From assembly GCA_903909815.1 (NCBI GenBank), contig CAIVXG010000217.1:62001-126000 (forward strand): a stretch of DNA of 64,000 bases, in the 5' to 3' direction. Under the pieces are notes generated by a model. That model ran no database searches. It worked only from the letters and a program-made list of their open reading frames with translations, and had not been told where the DNA came from. A program made the translations under genes and the position numbers. Positions within the stretch are counted from its first letter, which is position 1. The number at the start of each line of letters is the position of its first letter. This DNA comes from an uncultured beta proteobacterium. GTDB lineage: Bacteria > Pseudomonadota > Gammaproteobacteria > Burkholderiales > Burkholderiaceae_C. Shown one piece after another: positions 53,871 through 62,271 of the stretch.

Positions 53871-55196
53871 ATGACCGCAAAATACCCCCAGCCCGGTGAA
53901 CTCGAGGCCATAGAAACCGCCAGCCGCGACGAGATTTCTGCGTTGCAACTGGAACGCCTGAAGTGGTCGCTGCGCCACGCCTATGACAAGGTGCCCTTTC
54001 ACAAGAAGGCCTTTGATGAAAAAGGCGTGCATCCGGACGATCTGAAGAGCCTGGCCGACATCGCCAAGTTCCCATTTATGACCAAGACTGCGCTGCGCGA
54101 CAACTACCCCTTCGGTCTGTTTGCCGTGCCGCGCGAGCAGGTGGTGCGCCTGCATGCCTCCAGTGGCACCACAGGCAAGTCGATCGTCGTGGGCTACACC
54201 GCGCACGACATTGACAACTGGGCCAACCTGGTGGCGCGTTCCATTCGCGCAGCCGGTGGCCGCAAGGGTGACATGCTGCACAACGCCTACGGCTATGGCA
54301 TGTTCACCGGTGGCCTGGGCGCGCACTATGGCGCCGAGCGCCTGGGCTGCACCGTGGTCCCCATGTCGGGTGGTCAAACCGAAAAACAGGTGGCACAGAT
54401 ACTGGACTTTCAGCCGCAAATCATCATGGTCACGCCTTCCTACTCGCTGGTGATTGCCGAAGAGTTCGAACGCCTGGGTGTGAAGCCGGAAGATATTTCG
54501 CTCAAGGTCGGCATCTTCGGCGCCGAGCCCTGGGGAGAGGGCATGCGCGCGGAGATTGAGCGCAAGCTGGGCATAGACGCCATCGACATCTATGGCCTGA
54601 CAGAGGTGATGGGGCCGGGCGTCGCCTGTGAGTGCATAGAGTCCAAGGACGGTCCGGTGATCTGGGAAGACCATTTTTATCCGGAAATCGTCGACCCGGA
54701 AACGGGCGAGGTCGTGGCTGACGGTGCCGACGGTGAACTGGTGTTCACGTCGCTCACCAAGCAGGCATTTCCCGTCATCCGCTACCGCACGCGCGATCTG
54801 ACCCGACTGCTGCCCCCCACTTCGCGCGCCTTTCGCCGCATGGGCAAGATCACCGGCCGCTCGGACGACATGCTGATCGTGCGTGGGGTCAACGTGTTCC
54901 CCTCCCAGATCGAGGAACAGATCCTGCGTGACAGGCGCCTTTCGGGCAATTACCAGGTGGTGCTCACCCGCGAAGGGCATATGGACATCGTCGAGGTGCG
55001 TTGCGAGGTGCAGCGCGAGGTCTCTGGTTACCTGAGCCAGGACCTGACGGGCGCCATTGCCAAGGAATTGCAGCACCACATTAAGACCAATGTGGGCATC
55101 TCAACCCACGTCACGGTGATGCACTTTGAGGGTATTCCGCGAACTCTGACCGGCAAGGCGCGCCGCGTGGTCGACGAACGTCCCAAACAAATTTGA
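53871..55196 (+). CDS. paaK: Phenylacetate-CoA ligase
   Basis: AMP-forming ligase that activates phenylacetate, 441 aa. It has the ATP-binding loop HASSGTTGKSIVVGYT, the segment DIYGLTEVMGPGVACECIESKDG, the hinge region YRTRDLTRLLPP and the C-terminal GRSDDMLIVRGVNVFPSQIEEQIL with a terminal TGKARRVVDER lysine segment. It provides the substrate of the PaaABCE epoxidase. Confidence 0.96.
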   Translation: MTAKYPQPGELEAIETASRDEISALQLERLKWSLRHAYDKVPFHKKAFDEKGVHPDDLKSLADIAKFPFMTKTALRDNYPFGLFAVPREQVVRLHASSGTTGKSIVVGYTAHDIDNWANLVARSIRAAGGRKGDMLHNAYGYGMFTGGLGAHYGAERLGCTVVPMSGGQTEKQVAQILDFQPQIIMVTPSYSLVIAEEFERLGVKPEDISLKVGIFGAEPWGEGMRAEIERKLGIDAIDIYGLTEVMGPGVACECIESKDGPVIWEDHFYPEIVDPETGEVVADGADGELVFTSLTKQAFPVIRYRTRDLTRLLPPTSRAFRRMGKITGRSDDMLIVRGVNVFPSQIEEQILRDRRLSGNYQVVLTREGHMDIVEVRCEVQREVSGYLSQDLTGAIAKELQHHIKTNVGISTHVTVMHFEGIPRTLTGKARRVVDERPKQI

Positions 55197-55207
55197 AAGA
55201 ACAACCG

Positions 55208-56413
55208 ATGATTGAAGCTCTGATTTGCGATGCCGTACGCACACCGATAGGTCGCTACGGCGGTGCCTTGGCCAGCCTGCGCCCGGACGATTTGGGTGCC
55301 GTGCCGCTCAAGGCGCTGATGCAGCGCAACCCTGCGGTGGACTGGTCCGCCGTGGACGACATCCTCTATGGGTGCGCCAACCAGGCCGGTGAAGACAACC
55401 GCAATGTGGCGCGCATGTCGGGCCTGCTGGCGGGCTTGCCCGTGGAAGTGCCTGGCACCACGCTGAACCGACTGTGCGGTTCAGGCATGGATGCCGTCGG
55501 ACTTGCCGCACGGTCCATCAAGTCGGGCGAAACGCAGCTGATGCTGGCCGGTGGCGTGGAAAGCATGTCGCGCGCACCCTTTGTGATGGGCAAGGCAGAA
55601 AGCGCCTTCTCCCGCAATGCTGTCATTTTTGACACCACTATCGGCTGGCGCTTTGTCAACCCGCTCATGAAGACCCTGCACGGCACCGACTCCATGCCGC
55701 AAACCGCCGACAACGTCGCGGCCGACTTCCACGTATCGCGCGCCGACCAGGATGCCTTTGCCGTGCGCTCCCAACAGTGCTGGGCCGTAGCCCATGCTGC
55801 AGGCCGTTTTAAGGACGAACTCGTGCCGGTGGTGATGTCGCGCAAAAAGGGCGATCCCGTGGTCTTTGATACCGACGAACATCCGCGCCCCGACACCACG
55901 CTGAGCATGCTGGCCCGGCTCAAGGGTGTCAACGGCCCTGACCTGTCCGTCACCGCAGGCAATGCCTCGGGCGTGAACGATGGCGCTTGCGCCTTGTTGC
56001 TGGCCTCGCCCACCGCTGCCGCACGCTACGGCCTGACACCCAAAGCGCGCGTGCTTGGCATGGCAACTGCAGGTCTGGCGCCGCGCATCATGGGTTTCGG
56101 CCCTGCACCCGCGGTGCGCAAGCTACTGCAGCAAACGGGCTTAAGCCTGGCGCAAATGGATGTGATCGAGCTCAACGAAGCCTTTGCCGCCCAGGGCCTG
56201 GCCGTGCTACGCGACCTCGGTTTGGCCGATGACGACGCCCGTGTCAATCCCAATGGCGGCGCCATTGCCATGGGGCACCCGCTGGGCATGAGTGGCGCGC
56301 GGCTGGTCACCACCGCCATGTACGAACTGATCCGCCGCAATGGCCGCTATGCGCTGTGCACTATGTGCATCGGCGTGGGGCAGGGCATCGCGCTGGTAAT
56401 TGAACGCATTTGA
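55208..56413 (+). CDS. paaJ: 3-oxoadipyl-CoA/3-oxo-5,6-dehydrosuberyl-CoA thiolase
   Basis: Thiolase acting at two steps of the pathway. The ATG at 55208 gives 401 aa; the track's TTG start overlaps paaK. Active-site regions are the nucleophilic Cys in TTLNRLCGSGMDAVGLA, NEAFAAQGLAVLRDLGL, the His in GGAIAMGHPLGMSGAR and the Cys in LCTMCIGVGQG. A PcaF role in beta-ketoadipate catabolism is equivalent chemistry, but the context supports PaaJ. Confidence 0.94.
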   Translation: MIEALICDAVRTPIGRYGGALASLRPDDLGAVPLKALMQRNPAVDWSAVDDILYGCANQAGEDNRNVARMSGLLAGLPVEVPGTTLNRLCGSGMDAVGLAARSIKSGETQLMLAGGVESMSRAPFVMGKAESAFSRNAVIFDTTIGWRFVNPLMKTLHGTDSMPQTADNVAADFHVSRADQDAFAVRSQQCWAVAHAAGRFKDELVPVVMSRKKGDPVVFDTDEHPRPDTTLSMLARLKGVNGPDLSVTAGNASGVNDGACALLLASPTAAARYGLTPKARVLGMATAGLAPRIMGFGPAPAVRKLLQQTGLSLAQMDVIELNEAFAAQGLAVLRDLGLADDDARVNPNGGAIAMGHPLGMSGARLVTTAMYELIRRNGRYALCTMCIGVGQGIALVIERI

Positions 56414-56439
56414 TTCCAACCACGAAAAGGAGACTTCCC

Positions 56440-57585
56440 ATGATTTCACGTTTCAAACAACTGGGCACTGCAGTTGCACTGGTGCTCACGGCCTGCACGG
56501 TTTTTGCCGCAGAGCCGATCAAGATCGGCACTGTCCTGTCGCTCACCGGCCCGGCCGGTTATCTGGGTGACCCCGAGCTCAAGACCCTGCAGATGATGGT
56601 GGAAGATATCAACAAGAAGGGGGGCGTGCTGGGCCGCCAACTGGAGCTGGTGCACTACGACGATGGCAGCGATGCCAGCAAGGCCAATGGCTTCGGCAAG
56701 CGCCTGATTGATGATGACAAGGTGGACATCATCGTGGGCGGCACCACCACCGGCGCCACCATGTCCATGGTGCCGCTGGTGGAAAAAGCGGGCATGCCCT
56801 TCATCTCGCTGGCTGGAGCCGTCGTCATTGTGGAGCCGGTCAAGAAGTTCGTTTTCAAGACCCCGCACACCGATCGCATGGCCGCCGAAAAAGTGTTCGA
56901 CGACATGAAGAAGCGTGGCATCTCCAAGGTGGCCTTGTTGTCCGAGACCAGTGGCTTTGGCCAGTCAGGTCGCAAGGAAACAGAAGGTGTGGCCGGCAAA
57001 TACGGCATCACCCTGGTGGCCAACGAGACCTATGGTCCCAAGGACACCGAGATGGGGCCGCAGTTCACCAAGATCCGCAATACACCCGGCGTGCAAGCTG
57101 TGTTTGTCTTTGGACTGGGCCAGGGACCGGCGCTGGCCACCAAGGGCTACAAGCAACTGGGCATCACATTGCCGCTGTACCACGCACACGGTGTGGCCTC
57201 GGACGAATTCATCAAGCTCGCCGGCCCCGCCGCCGAGGGTGTGCGACTGCCCACTTCGGCCCTGCTGGCGCCGGACAAGCTGGCTGCCAACGACCCCCAG
57301 CGCCCGGTGGTACAGACTTACACCAAGGCGTTTATTGCCAAATGGAAGACCGACGTGTCGGCCTTCGGCGGTTATGCCTATGACGGCCTGGGCCTGGCGT
57401 TGGACGCCATCAAGCGTGCCGGTTCCACCGACAAGGCCAAGGTGCGCGATGCCATCGAGTCCACCAAAGGCTTTGTCGGGACGGGCGGTATCTTCACCAT
57501 GTCGGCCACAGACCACATGGGCCTGGATCTGTCGGCCTTTCGCATGTTCGAAATCAAGAACGGCGAATGGCAACTGTCCAAGTAA
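56440..57585 (+). CDS. ABC transporter periplasmic substrate-binding protein (LivK-like)
   Basis: A 381-aa type I binding protein with a Sec signal (LGTAVALVLTACTVFA) and a strong AAGGAGA ribosome binding site before the ATG at 56440. The Peripla_BP_6 fold starts IKIGTVLSLTGPAGYLGDPELKTLQMMVEDINKKGGVLGRQLELVHYDDGSD. It should deliver substrate to LivHMGF. Its position inside the paa genes, away from the permease genes, argues that the transported molecule is a pathway substrate. Confidence 0.92.
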   Translation: MISRFKQLGTAVALVLTACTVFAAEPIKIGTVLSLTGPAGYLGDPELKTLQMMVEDINKKGGVLGRQLELVHYDDGSDASKANGFGKRLIDDDKVDIIVGGTTTGATMSMVPLVEKAGMPFISLAGAVVIVEPVKKFVFKTPHTDRMAAEKVFDDMKKRGISKVALLSETSGFGQSGRKETEGVAGKYGITLVANETYGPKDTEMGPQFTKIRNTPGVQAVFVFGLGQGPALATKGYKQLGITLPLYHAHGVASDEFIKLAGPAAEGVRLPTSALLAPDKLAANDPQRPVVQTYTKAFIAKWKTDVSAFGGYAYDGLGLALDAIKRAGSTDKAKVRDAIESTKGFVGTGGIFTMSATDHMGLDLSAFRMFEIKNGEWQLSK

Positions 57586-57617
57586 GCGCATTCCGTTCCA
57601 CGCCATCGCAATCCACC

Positions 57618-58403
57618 ATGTTTGAAACCCTCACCATCGAACACGCAGGCCCGGTTGCCACCCTTTGGATGGCCAGACCCGAAGTGTTCAACGCCTTCAA
57701 CGAGCAACTCATAGACGAGCTCACCCGCGCCTGCGAGTTGCTGGAACAGGACGCCGGCGTGCGTGTGGTGGTGCTGGGTGGGCGTGGGCCCCACTTCTCG
57801 GCCGGTGCCGACCTGAACTGGATGCGCCGCGCCGCCATGGGCAGTGAGCAGGACAATTTGGAAGACGCGCGCCGCTTTGCCCGCATGTTGCGCACGCTGG
57901 CCAACCTGTCCAAGCCCACCATTGCCAGAGTGCAGGGCGCAGCCCTGGGCGGCGGCACCGGATTGGCTGCCGCTTGCGACATGGCCGTGGCCAGCACGGA
58001 CGCGGTGTTCAGCACCTCGGAAGTGAAGTTCGGCATCATCCCCGCGGTCATCAGCCCCTATGTGCTGCGTGCCATCGGGCCGCGCCAGGCCTTGCGCTAT
58101 TTCCAGTCGGCAGAGCGCATCAGCGCCGCGCGCGCACTGGCCATCGGTCTGGTGCATGAGGTCGCACCCGCAGACCAACTCGATGCGGCCGTGACTGCAC
58201 TGGTGACGCCTTTGCTCACCGGTGGCCCACTGGCACAAAAGGCGGCCAAAGAATTGATCGCAGCCGTGCAGGGCCAGCCACTGGATCACAGCACCCTGGA
58301 GGACACGGCGCAGCGCATTGCGCGCCAGCGCCGCACCGACGAGGCACGCGATGGCGTGTCGGCATTCCTCGACAAGCGGCCACCCGCTTGGATCAACCAT
58401 TAA
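57618..58403 (+). CDS. Enoyl-CoA hydratase/isomerase family protein (PaaF candidate)
   Basis: A 261-aa crotonase-fold protein from the ATG at 57618. The track's earlier start overlaps the binding-protein gene. Motifs are HFSAGADLNWMRRAA and VQGAALGGGTGLAAACDMAVASTDAVFSTSEVKFGIIPAVISPYVL, with a glutamate in SEVKFG. The ADLNWM stretch is also typical of methylglutaconyl-CoA hydratases. In this operon it is the only candidate for the PaaF step, hydration of 2,3-dehydroadipyl-CoA, but that assignment is by context. Confidence 0.85.
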   Translation: MFETLTIEHAGPVATLWMARPEVFNAFNEQLIDELTRACELLEQDAGVRVVVLGGRGPHFSAGADLNWMRRAAMGSEQDNLEDARRFARMLRTLANLSKPTIARVQGAALGGGTGLAAACDMAVASTDAVFSTSEVKFGIIPAVISPYVLRAIGPRQALRYFQSAERISAARALAIGLVHEVAPADQLDAAVTALVTPLLTGGPLAQKAAKELIAAVQGQPLDHSTLEDTAQRIARQRRTDEARDGVSAFLDKRPPAWINH

Positions 58404-58434
58404 TCCATCCATGAACACCAAGGAGTGAGCGCAG

Positions 58435-59448
58435 ATGTACACCCAATCATTCAACCTGCAGGACAAGCCGGGACAGAAGCCCGCCGTTGCGCCGCTATCG
58501 ATGGAGAGCGCCGAGTCGCAGCAGCGCTTTGACGCCAAGATCGATGCCGACGGCAAGATCGAGCCGCAGGACTGGATGCCAGAGGCCTACCGCAAGACCC
58601 TGATCCGCCAAATCAGCCAGCATGCGCACAGCGAAATCGTCGGCATGTTGCCCGAGGGGAACTGGATCAGCCGCGCGCCCAGCCTCAAACGCAAGGCCAT
58701 ACTGATTGCCAAGGTGCAAGATGAAGGCGGCCACGGCCTGTACCTGTACAGCGCCGCCGAAACCCTGGGCCAGGGACGAGACCAGATGCTGGCCGACCTG
58801 CACAGCGGGAAGGCCAAGTACAGCTCCATCTTCAACTACCCCACGCTCAACTGGGCCGATGTGGGTGTCATCGGCTGGCTGGTGGATGGCGCGGCGATCA
58901 TGAACCAGATCCCGCTGTGCCGCTGCTCCTTTGGCCCCTATGCGCGCGCCATGATCCGCGTCTGCAAGGAAGAGTCCTTCCACCAGCGCCAGGGCTACGA
59001 GGCCTTGCTGGTGATGATGCAAGGAACGGCCGAGCAAAAGGCCATGGTGCAGGATGCCGTGAACCGCTTCTGGTGGAAGTGCCTGGCCATGTTCGGTCCA
59101 CCGGACACCAACAGCCCGCACAGCGAGCAGGCCATGCGCTGGGGCATCAAGCGCATCAGCAACGACGATCTACGCCAGAAGTTCATCGACGCCACCGTGC
59201 CGCAGGCCAGGGTGCTGGGCGTGAGCTTGCCCGACCCCGAACTGAAGTGGAACGAAGAGCGCCAGCACCACGACCACGGCGAGATCGATTGGGACGAATT
59301 CTGGAGCACGGTCAACGGCAACGGCCCCTGTAACAAGGAGCGCCTGGCCACCCGCGTCAAAGCCCACAACGATGGCCAATGGGTGCGCGATGCCGCCCTG
59401 GCCTATGCGCACAAACACCAACCCCAAACGCAAAAGGAAGCAGCATGA
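58435..59448 (+). CDS. paaA: 1,2-phenylacetyl-CoA epoxidase catalytic subunit PaaA
   Basis: Di-iron oxygenase subunit, 337 aa, that epoxidises the ring of phenylacetyl-CoA using O2. Recognisable segments are [51 protein letters not shown] (Glu/His ligand region), [17 protein letters not shown] (second ligand region) and the C-terminal [16 protein letters not shown]. It overlaps paaB by 4 nt. Confidence 0.97.
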   Translation: MYTQSFNLQDKPGQKPAVAPLSMESAESQQRFDAKIDADGKIEPQDWMPEAYRKTLIRQISQHAHSEIVGMLPEGNWISRAPSLKRKAILIAKVQDEGGHGLYLYSAAETLGQGRDQMLADLHSGKAKYSSIFNYPTLNWADVGVIGWLVDGAAIMNQIPLCRCSFGPYARAMIRVCKEESFHQRQGYEALLVMMQGTAEQKAMVQDAVNRFWWKCLAMFGPPDTNSPHSEQAMRWGIKRISNDDLRQKFIDATVPQARVLGVSLPDPELKWNEERQHHDHGEIDWDEFWSTVNGNGPCNKERLATRVKAHNDGQWVRDAALAYAHKHQPQTQKEAA

Positions 59449-59741
59449 GCACCACCGCATTGAAAGACTGGCCCCTCTGGGAAGTATTTGTCCGCAGCAA
59501 GCAGGGCCTGGAGCACAAGCACTGTGGCAGTCTGCACGCATCAGACGCGCAGCACGCGCTGCAAATGGCGCGCGATGTCTACACCCGTCGCCAGGAAGGC
59601 GTGAGCATCTGGGTCGTGCCGTCCAAGTCCATCACCGCCAGCGCGCCGCAGGACAAGGACGCGATGTTCGAGCCCGCGGCGGACAAGATCTACCGCCACC
59701 CCACGTTCTATGAGATCCCTGAAGAAGTGGGGCATATGTAA
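59445..59741 (+). CDS. paaB: 1,2-phenylacetyl-CoA epoxidase subunit PaaB
   Basis: Small accessory subunit, 98 aa from the ATG at 59445. It matches PaaB through [52 protein letters not shown]. It is thought to bridge PaaA and PaaC with the reductase. The stop overlaps the paaC start by one base (TAATG). Confidence 0.96.
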   Translation: MSTTALKDWPLWEVFVRSKQGLEHKHCGSLHASDAQHALQMARDVYTRRQEGVSIWVVPSKSITASAPQDKDAMFEPAADKIYRHPTFYEIPEEVGHM

Positions 59742-60526
59742 TGGCTTCTTACCAAGATTATCTGCTGCACCTGGCAGACAACGCCCTGATTCTGGGTCAG
59801 CGCAATGCCGAGTGGTGCGGCCACGGCCCCGTCCTGGAAGAAGACCTGGCGCTGGCCAACAACAGCCTGGACCTGATAGGCCAAGCCCGCCTGCTGTACC
59901 AGCATGTGGCCACCGTGCGCAAGGACGGAAAAAGCAGCGAAGACCTGCTGGCGTACTTCCGCGACGTGCCCGACTTCAAGAACTACACGCTGTTGGAACT
60001 GCCGCACCGCACCGCGATCCTGCCCACGTCCAGCGGCGACCGCGACTATGCGGTCACGGTGGCTCGCAACTTCCTGTACAGCGCGCTCATGGTGCAGGCC
60101 TGGGCCGCGCTGGCGGGGTCTACCGACGCACAAATCGCCGCGATTGCGTCCAAGTCGCTGAAAGAGGTGCAGTACCACTTGCGCCACGCGCATGACTGGG
60201 TGCTGCGTCTGGGCGATGGCACGGACGAATCGCAGCGCCGCATGCAAGCCGCCTTCGACTACCTCATGCCCTTTACCCAGGAATTCTGGTCAGAGAGCGC
60301 CATGGAAACCGCCGCCGTCAAAACCGGTGCGGGCGTCGATGTGCGCGCGTTCAAGGCCGAGTGGGAAGCCATGGTGGGCGATACCCTGCAGGCCGCCACC
60401 CTGAGGCGCCCCGCCAGCACCGGCTTTGTTACCACCGGCAAGCACGGTGTGCACTCAGAGCACCTGGGCTTTTTGTTGGCGGAAATGCAAAGCCTGGCGC
60501 GCGCGCACCCCGAGGCCGTCTGGTAA
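59741..60526 (+). CDS. paaC: 1,2-phenylacetyl-CoA epoxidase structural subunit PaaC
   Basis: Non-catalytic ferritin-like partner of PaaA, 261 aa. Family segments are YLLHLADNALILGQRNAEWCGHGPVLEEDLALANNSLDLIGQARLLY, REVPDFKNYTLLELPH-like DVPDFKNYTLLELPHR, and LKEVQYHLRHAHDWVLRLGDGTDESQRRMQ. It is translationally coupled to paaB and precedes paaD by 5 nt. Confidence 0.96.
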   Translation: MASYQDYLLHLADNALILGQRNAEWCGHGPVLEEDLALANNSLDLIGQARLLYQHVATVRKDGKSSEDLLAYFRDVPDFKNYTLLELPHRTAILPTSSGDRDYAVTVARNFLYSALMVQAWAALAGSTDAQIAAIASKSLKEVQYHLRHAHDWVLRLGDGTDESQRRMQAAFDYLMPFTQEFWSESAMETAAVKTGAGVDVRAFKAEWEAMVGDTLQAATLRRPASTGFVTTGKHGVHSEHLGFLLAEMQSLARAHPEAVW

Positions 60527-60531
60527 CGGTC

Positions 60532-61122
60532 ATGCCCATGAATGTCTCATCCAGCGGTCAGCCGATCGCTCCGGCCATGTTGCCCGATGGACCGCTGGCT
60601 CCAAGCCAGGAGACTCACGCGCACCACGCCATCTGGGACTTGCTGGAGTCGGTCACCGACCCGGAAATTCCGGTGGTGAATCTGCGCGAGATGGGCATTC
60701 TGCGGGCCGTGCGGCAAGGCCCGCAGGGTCTGGATGTGGTGATCACCCCCACCTACAGCGGCTGCCCCGCGATGGGGCAGATGGAGGACGATGTGGCTCA
60801 TGCACTGTCCAGCGCTGGCGTGGCCGCACGCGTCGTCACGCAGCTTGCACCGGCCTGGTCCACTGACTGGATCACCGCTGAGGGGCGTGAAAAACTGCGC
60901 GCTTACGGCATCGCGCCGCCCATGAAAAGCGCCTGCGCCGCGGCCGGCGCCCAGGTGTTGACCTTTGCTTCCAAGGGCCTGAACGTGAGGGACACCGTTG
61001 CCTGTCCGCAATGTGGTTCTGAAGACACCACCGAAATATCGCACTTTGGCTCCACCGCTTGCAAGGCTTTGTACCGCTGCCTGAGCTGTATGGAGCCGTT
61101 TGACTACTTCAAACCCTATTAA
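60532..61122 (+). CDS. paaD: PaaD, iron-sulfur maturation protein of the epoxidase
   Basis: A 196-aa protein needed for epoxidase function in vivo, probably in Fe-S assembly. The MIP18/DUF59 domain holds LLESVTDPEIPVVNLREMGILRAV and TPTYSGCPAMGQMEDDV. The C-terminus is a zinc-ribbon-like CPQCGSEDTTEISHFGSTACKALYRCLSCMEPFDYFKPY. The start may be the ATG at 60532 or at 60538. Confidence 0.94.
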   Translation: MPMNVSSSGQPIAPAMLPDGPLAPSQETHAHHAIWDLLESVTDPEIPVVNLREMGILRAVRQGPQGLDVVITPTYSGCPAMGQMEDDVAHALSSAGVAARVVTQLAPAWSTDWITAEGREKLRAYGIAPPMKSACAAAGAQVLTFASKGLNVRDTVACPQCGSEDTTEISHFGSTACKALYRCLSCMEPFDYFKPY

Positions 61123-61138
61123 CCCAGGCACCACCACC

Positions 61139-62242
61139 ATGACTGCATCTTCCCGTTTTCACGATCTGCGCGTTGCTCGGATCAACCCCGAGGCGGCTGG
61201 CTCGGTTGCCATCGCCTTCAGCGTGCCCGATGCTTTGCTCGAGCACTTTGACTTCCAGCCCGGTCAGTACCTTACCCTGCGCAGCCAGATCAACGGTGCC
61301 GACGTGCGGCGCAGCTATTCCATCTGCTCCACCCACAGCCACCTCCAGCGCAGTCATGAACTGGTGGTGGGCATTCGCCCGATGGAGGGCGGCATTTTTT
61401 CCAATTGGGCGGCCAGCAGCCTCAAGGCCGGTGACACCCTGTCGGTGATGCCCCCCGAAGGGCGCTTTGTGTCCAAGCGACCGCGGGCCCTGCACCGCGT
61501 GGCCTTTGCGGCAGGTTCAGGCATCACGCCCATCCTGTCCATCATGGCCAGCACGCTGGAAGACCAGCCCGAGTCCAAGTTCACTCTGGTCTATGGCAAC
61601 CGCAGCATGGGCTCGGTCATGTTCAACGAGGCGCTGCAAGACCTTAAGGACCGTTTTGCCGATCGCCTTACGCTGATCCATGTGCTATCGCGCCAGGCGC
61701 AAGAAGTGGACCTGCTGCAAGGCCGTATCGATGGCGCCAAGGTGCGCTCCCTCATTGATACCCTGTTGCCTGTGGCCAGCATGGACGAGGTCTTCATCTG
61801 TGGCCCGGAAGTGATGATTGAAGCCACGCAAAAGGCCTTGCTGGATGCCGGCGTGCCGGAAAAACAAATTCACACTGAGCGCTTTACCTCTCCTGCCTTG
61901 GAGGAGCTTACCCCCGAAGCACGTCAGGCGGCAGTGGCCAATTGGAAACTCCCGGCCGGTGGCCAGGTCGCGCTGACGGTGGTGCTGGATGGCAAATCGC
62001 ATGCGCTGCACATGAACCCGCACGAGCATGTGCTGGACGTGGCCATGGCTGCTGGCTTGGATCTTCCCTTCTCTTGCAAAGGCGGCGTCTGTGCCACTTG
62101 CCGCTGCAAGGTCATCACCGGCAGCGTGGCGATGGACAAGAACTTTGGGCTGGAAACTTGGGAGACCGACAAGGGTTTTGTGCTGAGTTGCCAGTCGCGC
62201 CCAACCAGCGAAGCCGTGACGGTGAGTTTTGACGAACGCTAA
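61139..62242 (+). CDS. paaE: 1,2-phenylacetyl-CoA epoxidase reductase PaaE
   Basis: Electron-transfer subunit, 367 aa from the ATG at 61139. An FAD domain (QPGQYLTLRSQINGADVRRSYSICST) and an NAD(P) domain (AAGSGITPILSIMAST, VFICGPEVMI) are followed by a plant-type 2Fe-2S ferredoxin with CKGGVCATCRC and the last Cys in VLSCQSRP. It passes electrons from NADPH to the PaaA di-iron centre. Confidence 0.96.
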   Translation: MTASSRFHDLRVARINPEAAGSVAIAFSVPDALLEHFDFQPGQYLTLRSQINGADVRRSYSICSTHSHLQRSHELVVGIRPMEGGIFSNWAASSLKAGDTLSVMPPEGRFVSKRPRALHRVAFAAGSGITPILSIMASTLEDQPESKFTLVYGNRSMGSVMFNEALQDLKDRFADRLTLIHVLSRQAQEVDLLQGRIDGAKVRSLIDTLLPVASMDEVFICGPEVMIEATQKALLDAGVPEKQIHTERFTSPALEELTPEARQAAVANWKLPAGGQVALTVVLDGKSHALHMNPHEHVLDVAMAAGLDLPFSCKGGVCATCRCKVITGSVAMDKNFGLETWETDKGFVLSCQSRPTSEAVTVSFDER

Positions 62243-62271
62243 CCCCTACCCCTAACCTCTTTCTGAACACC

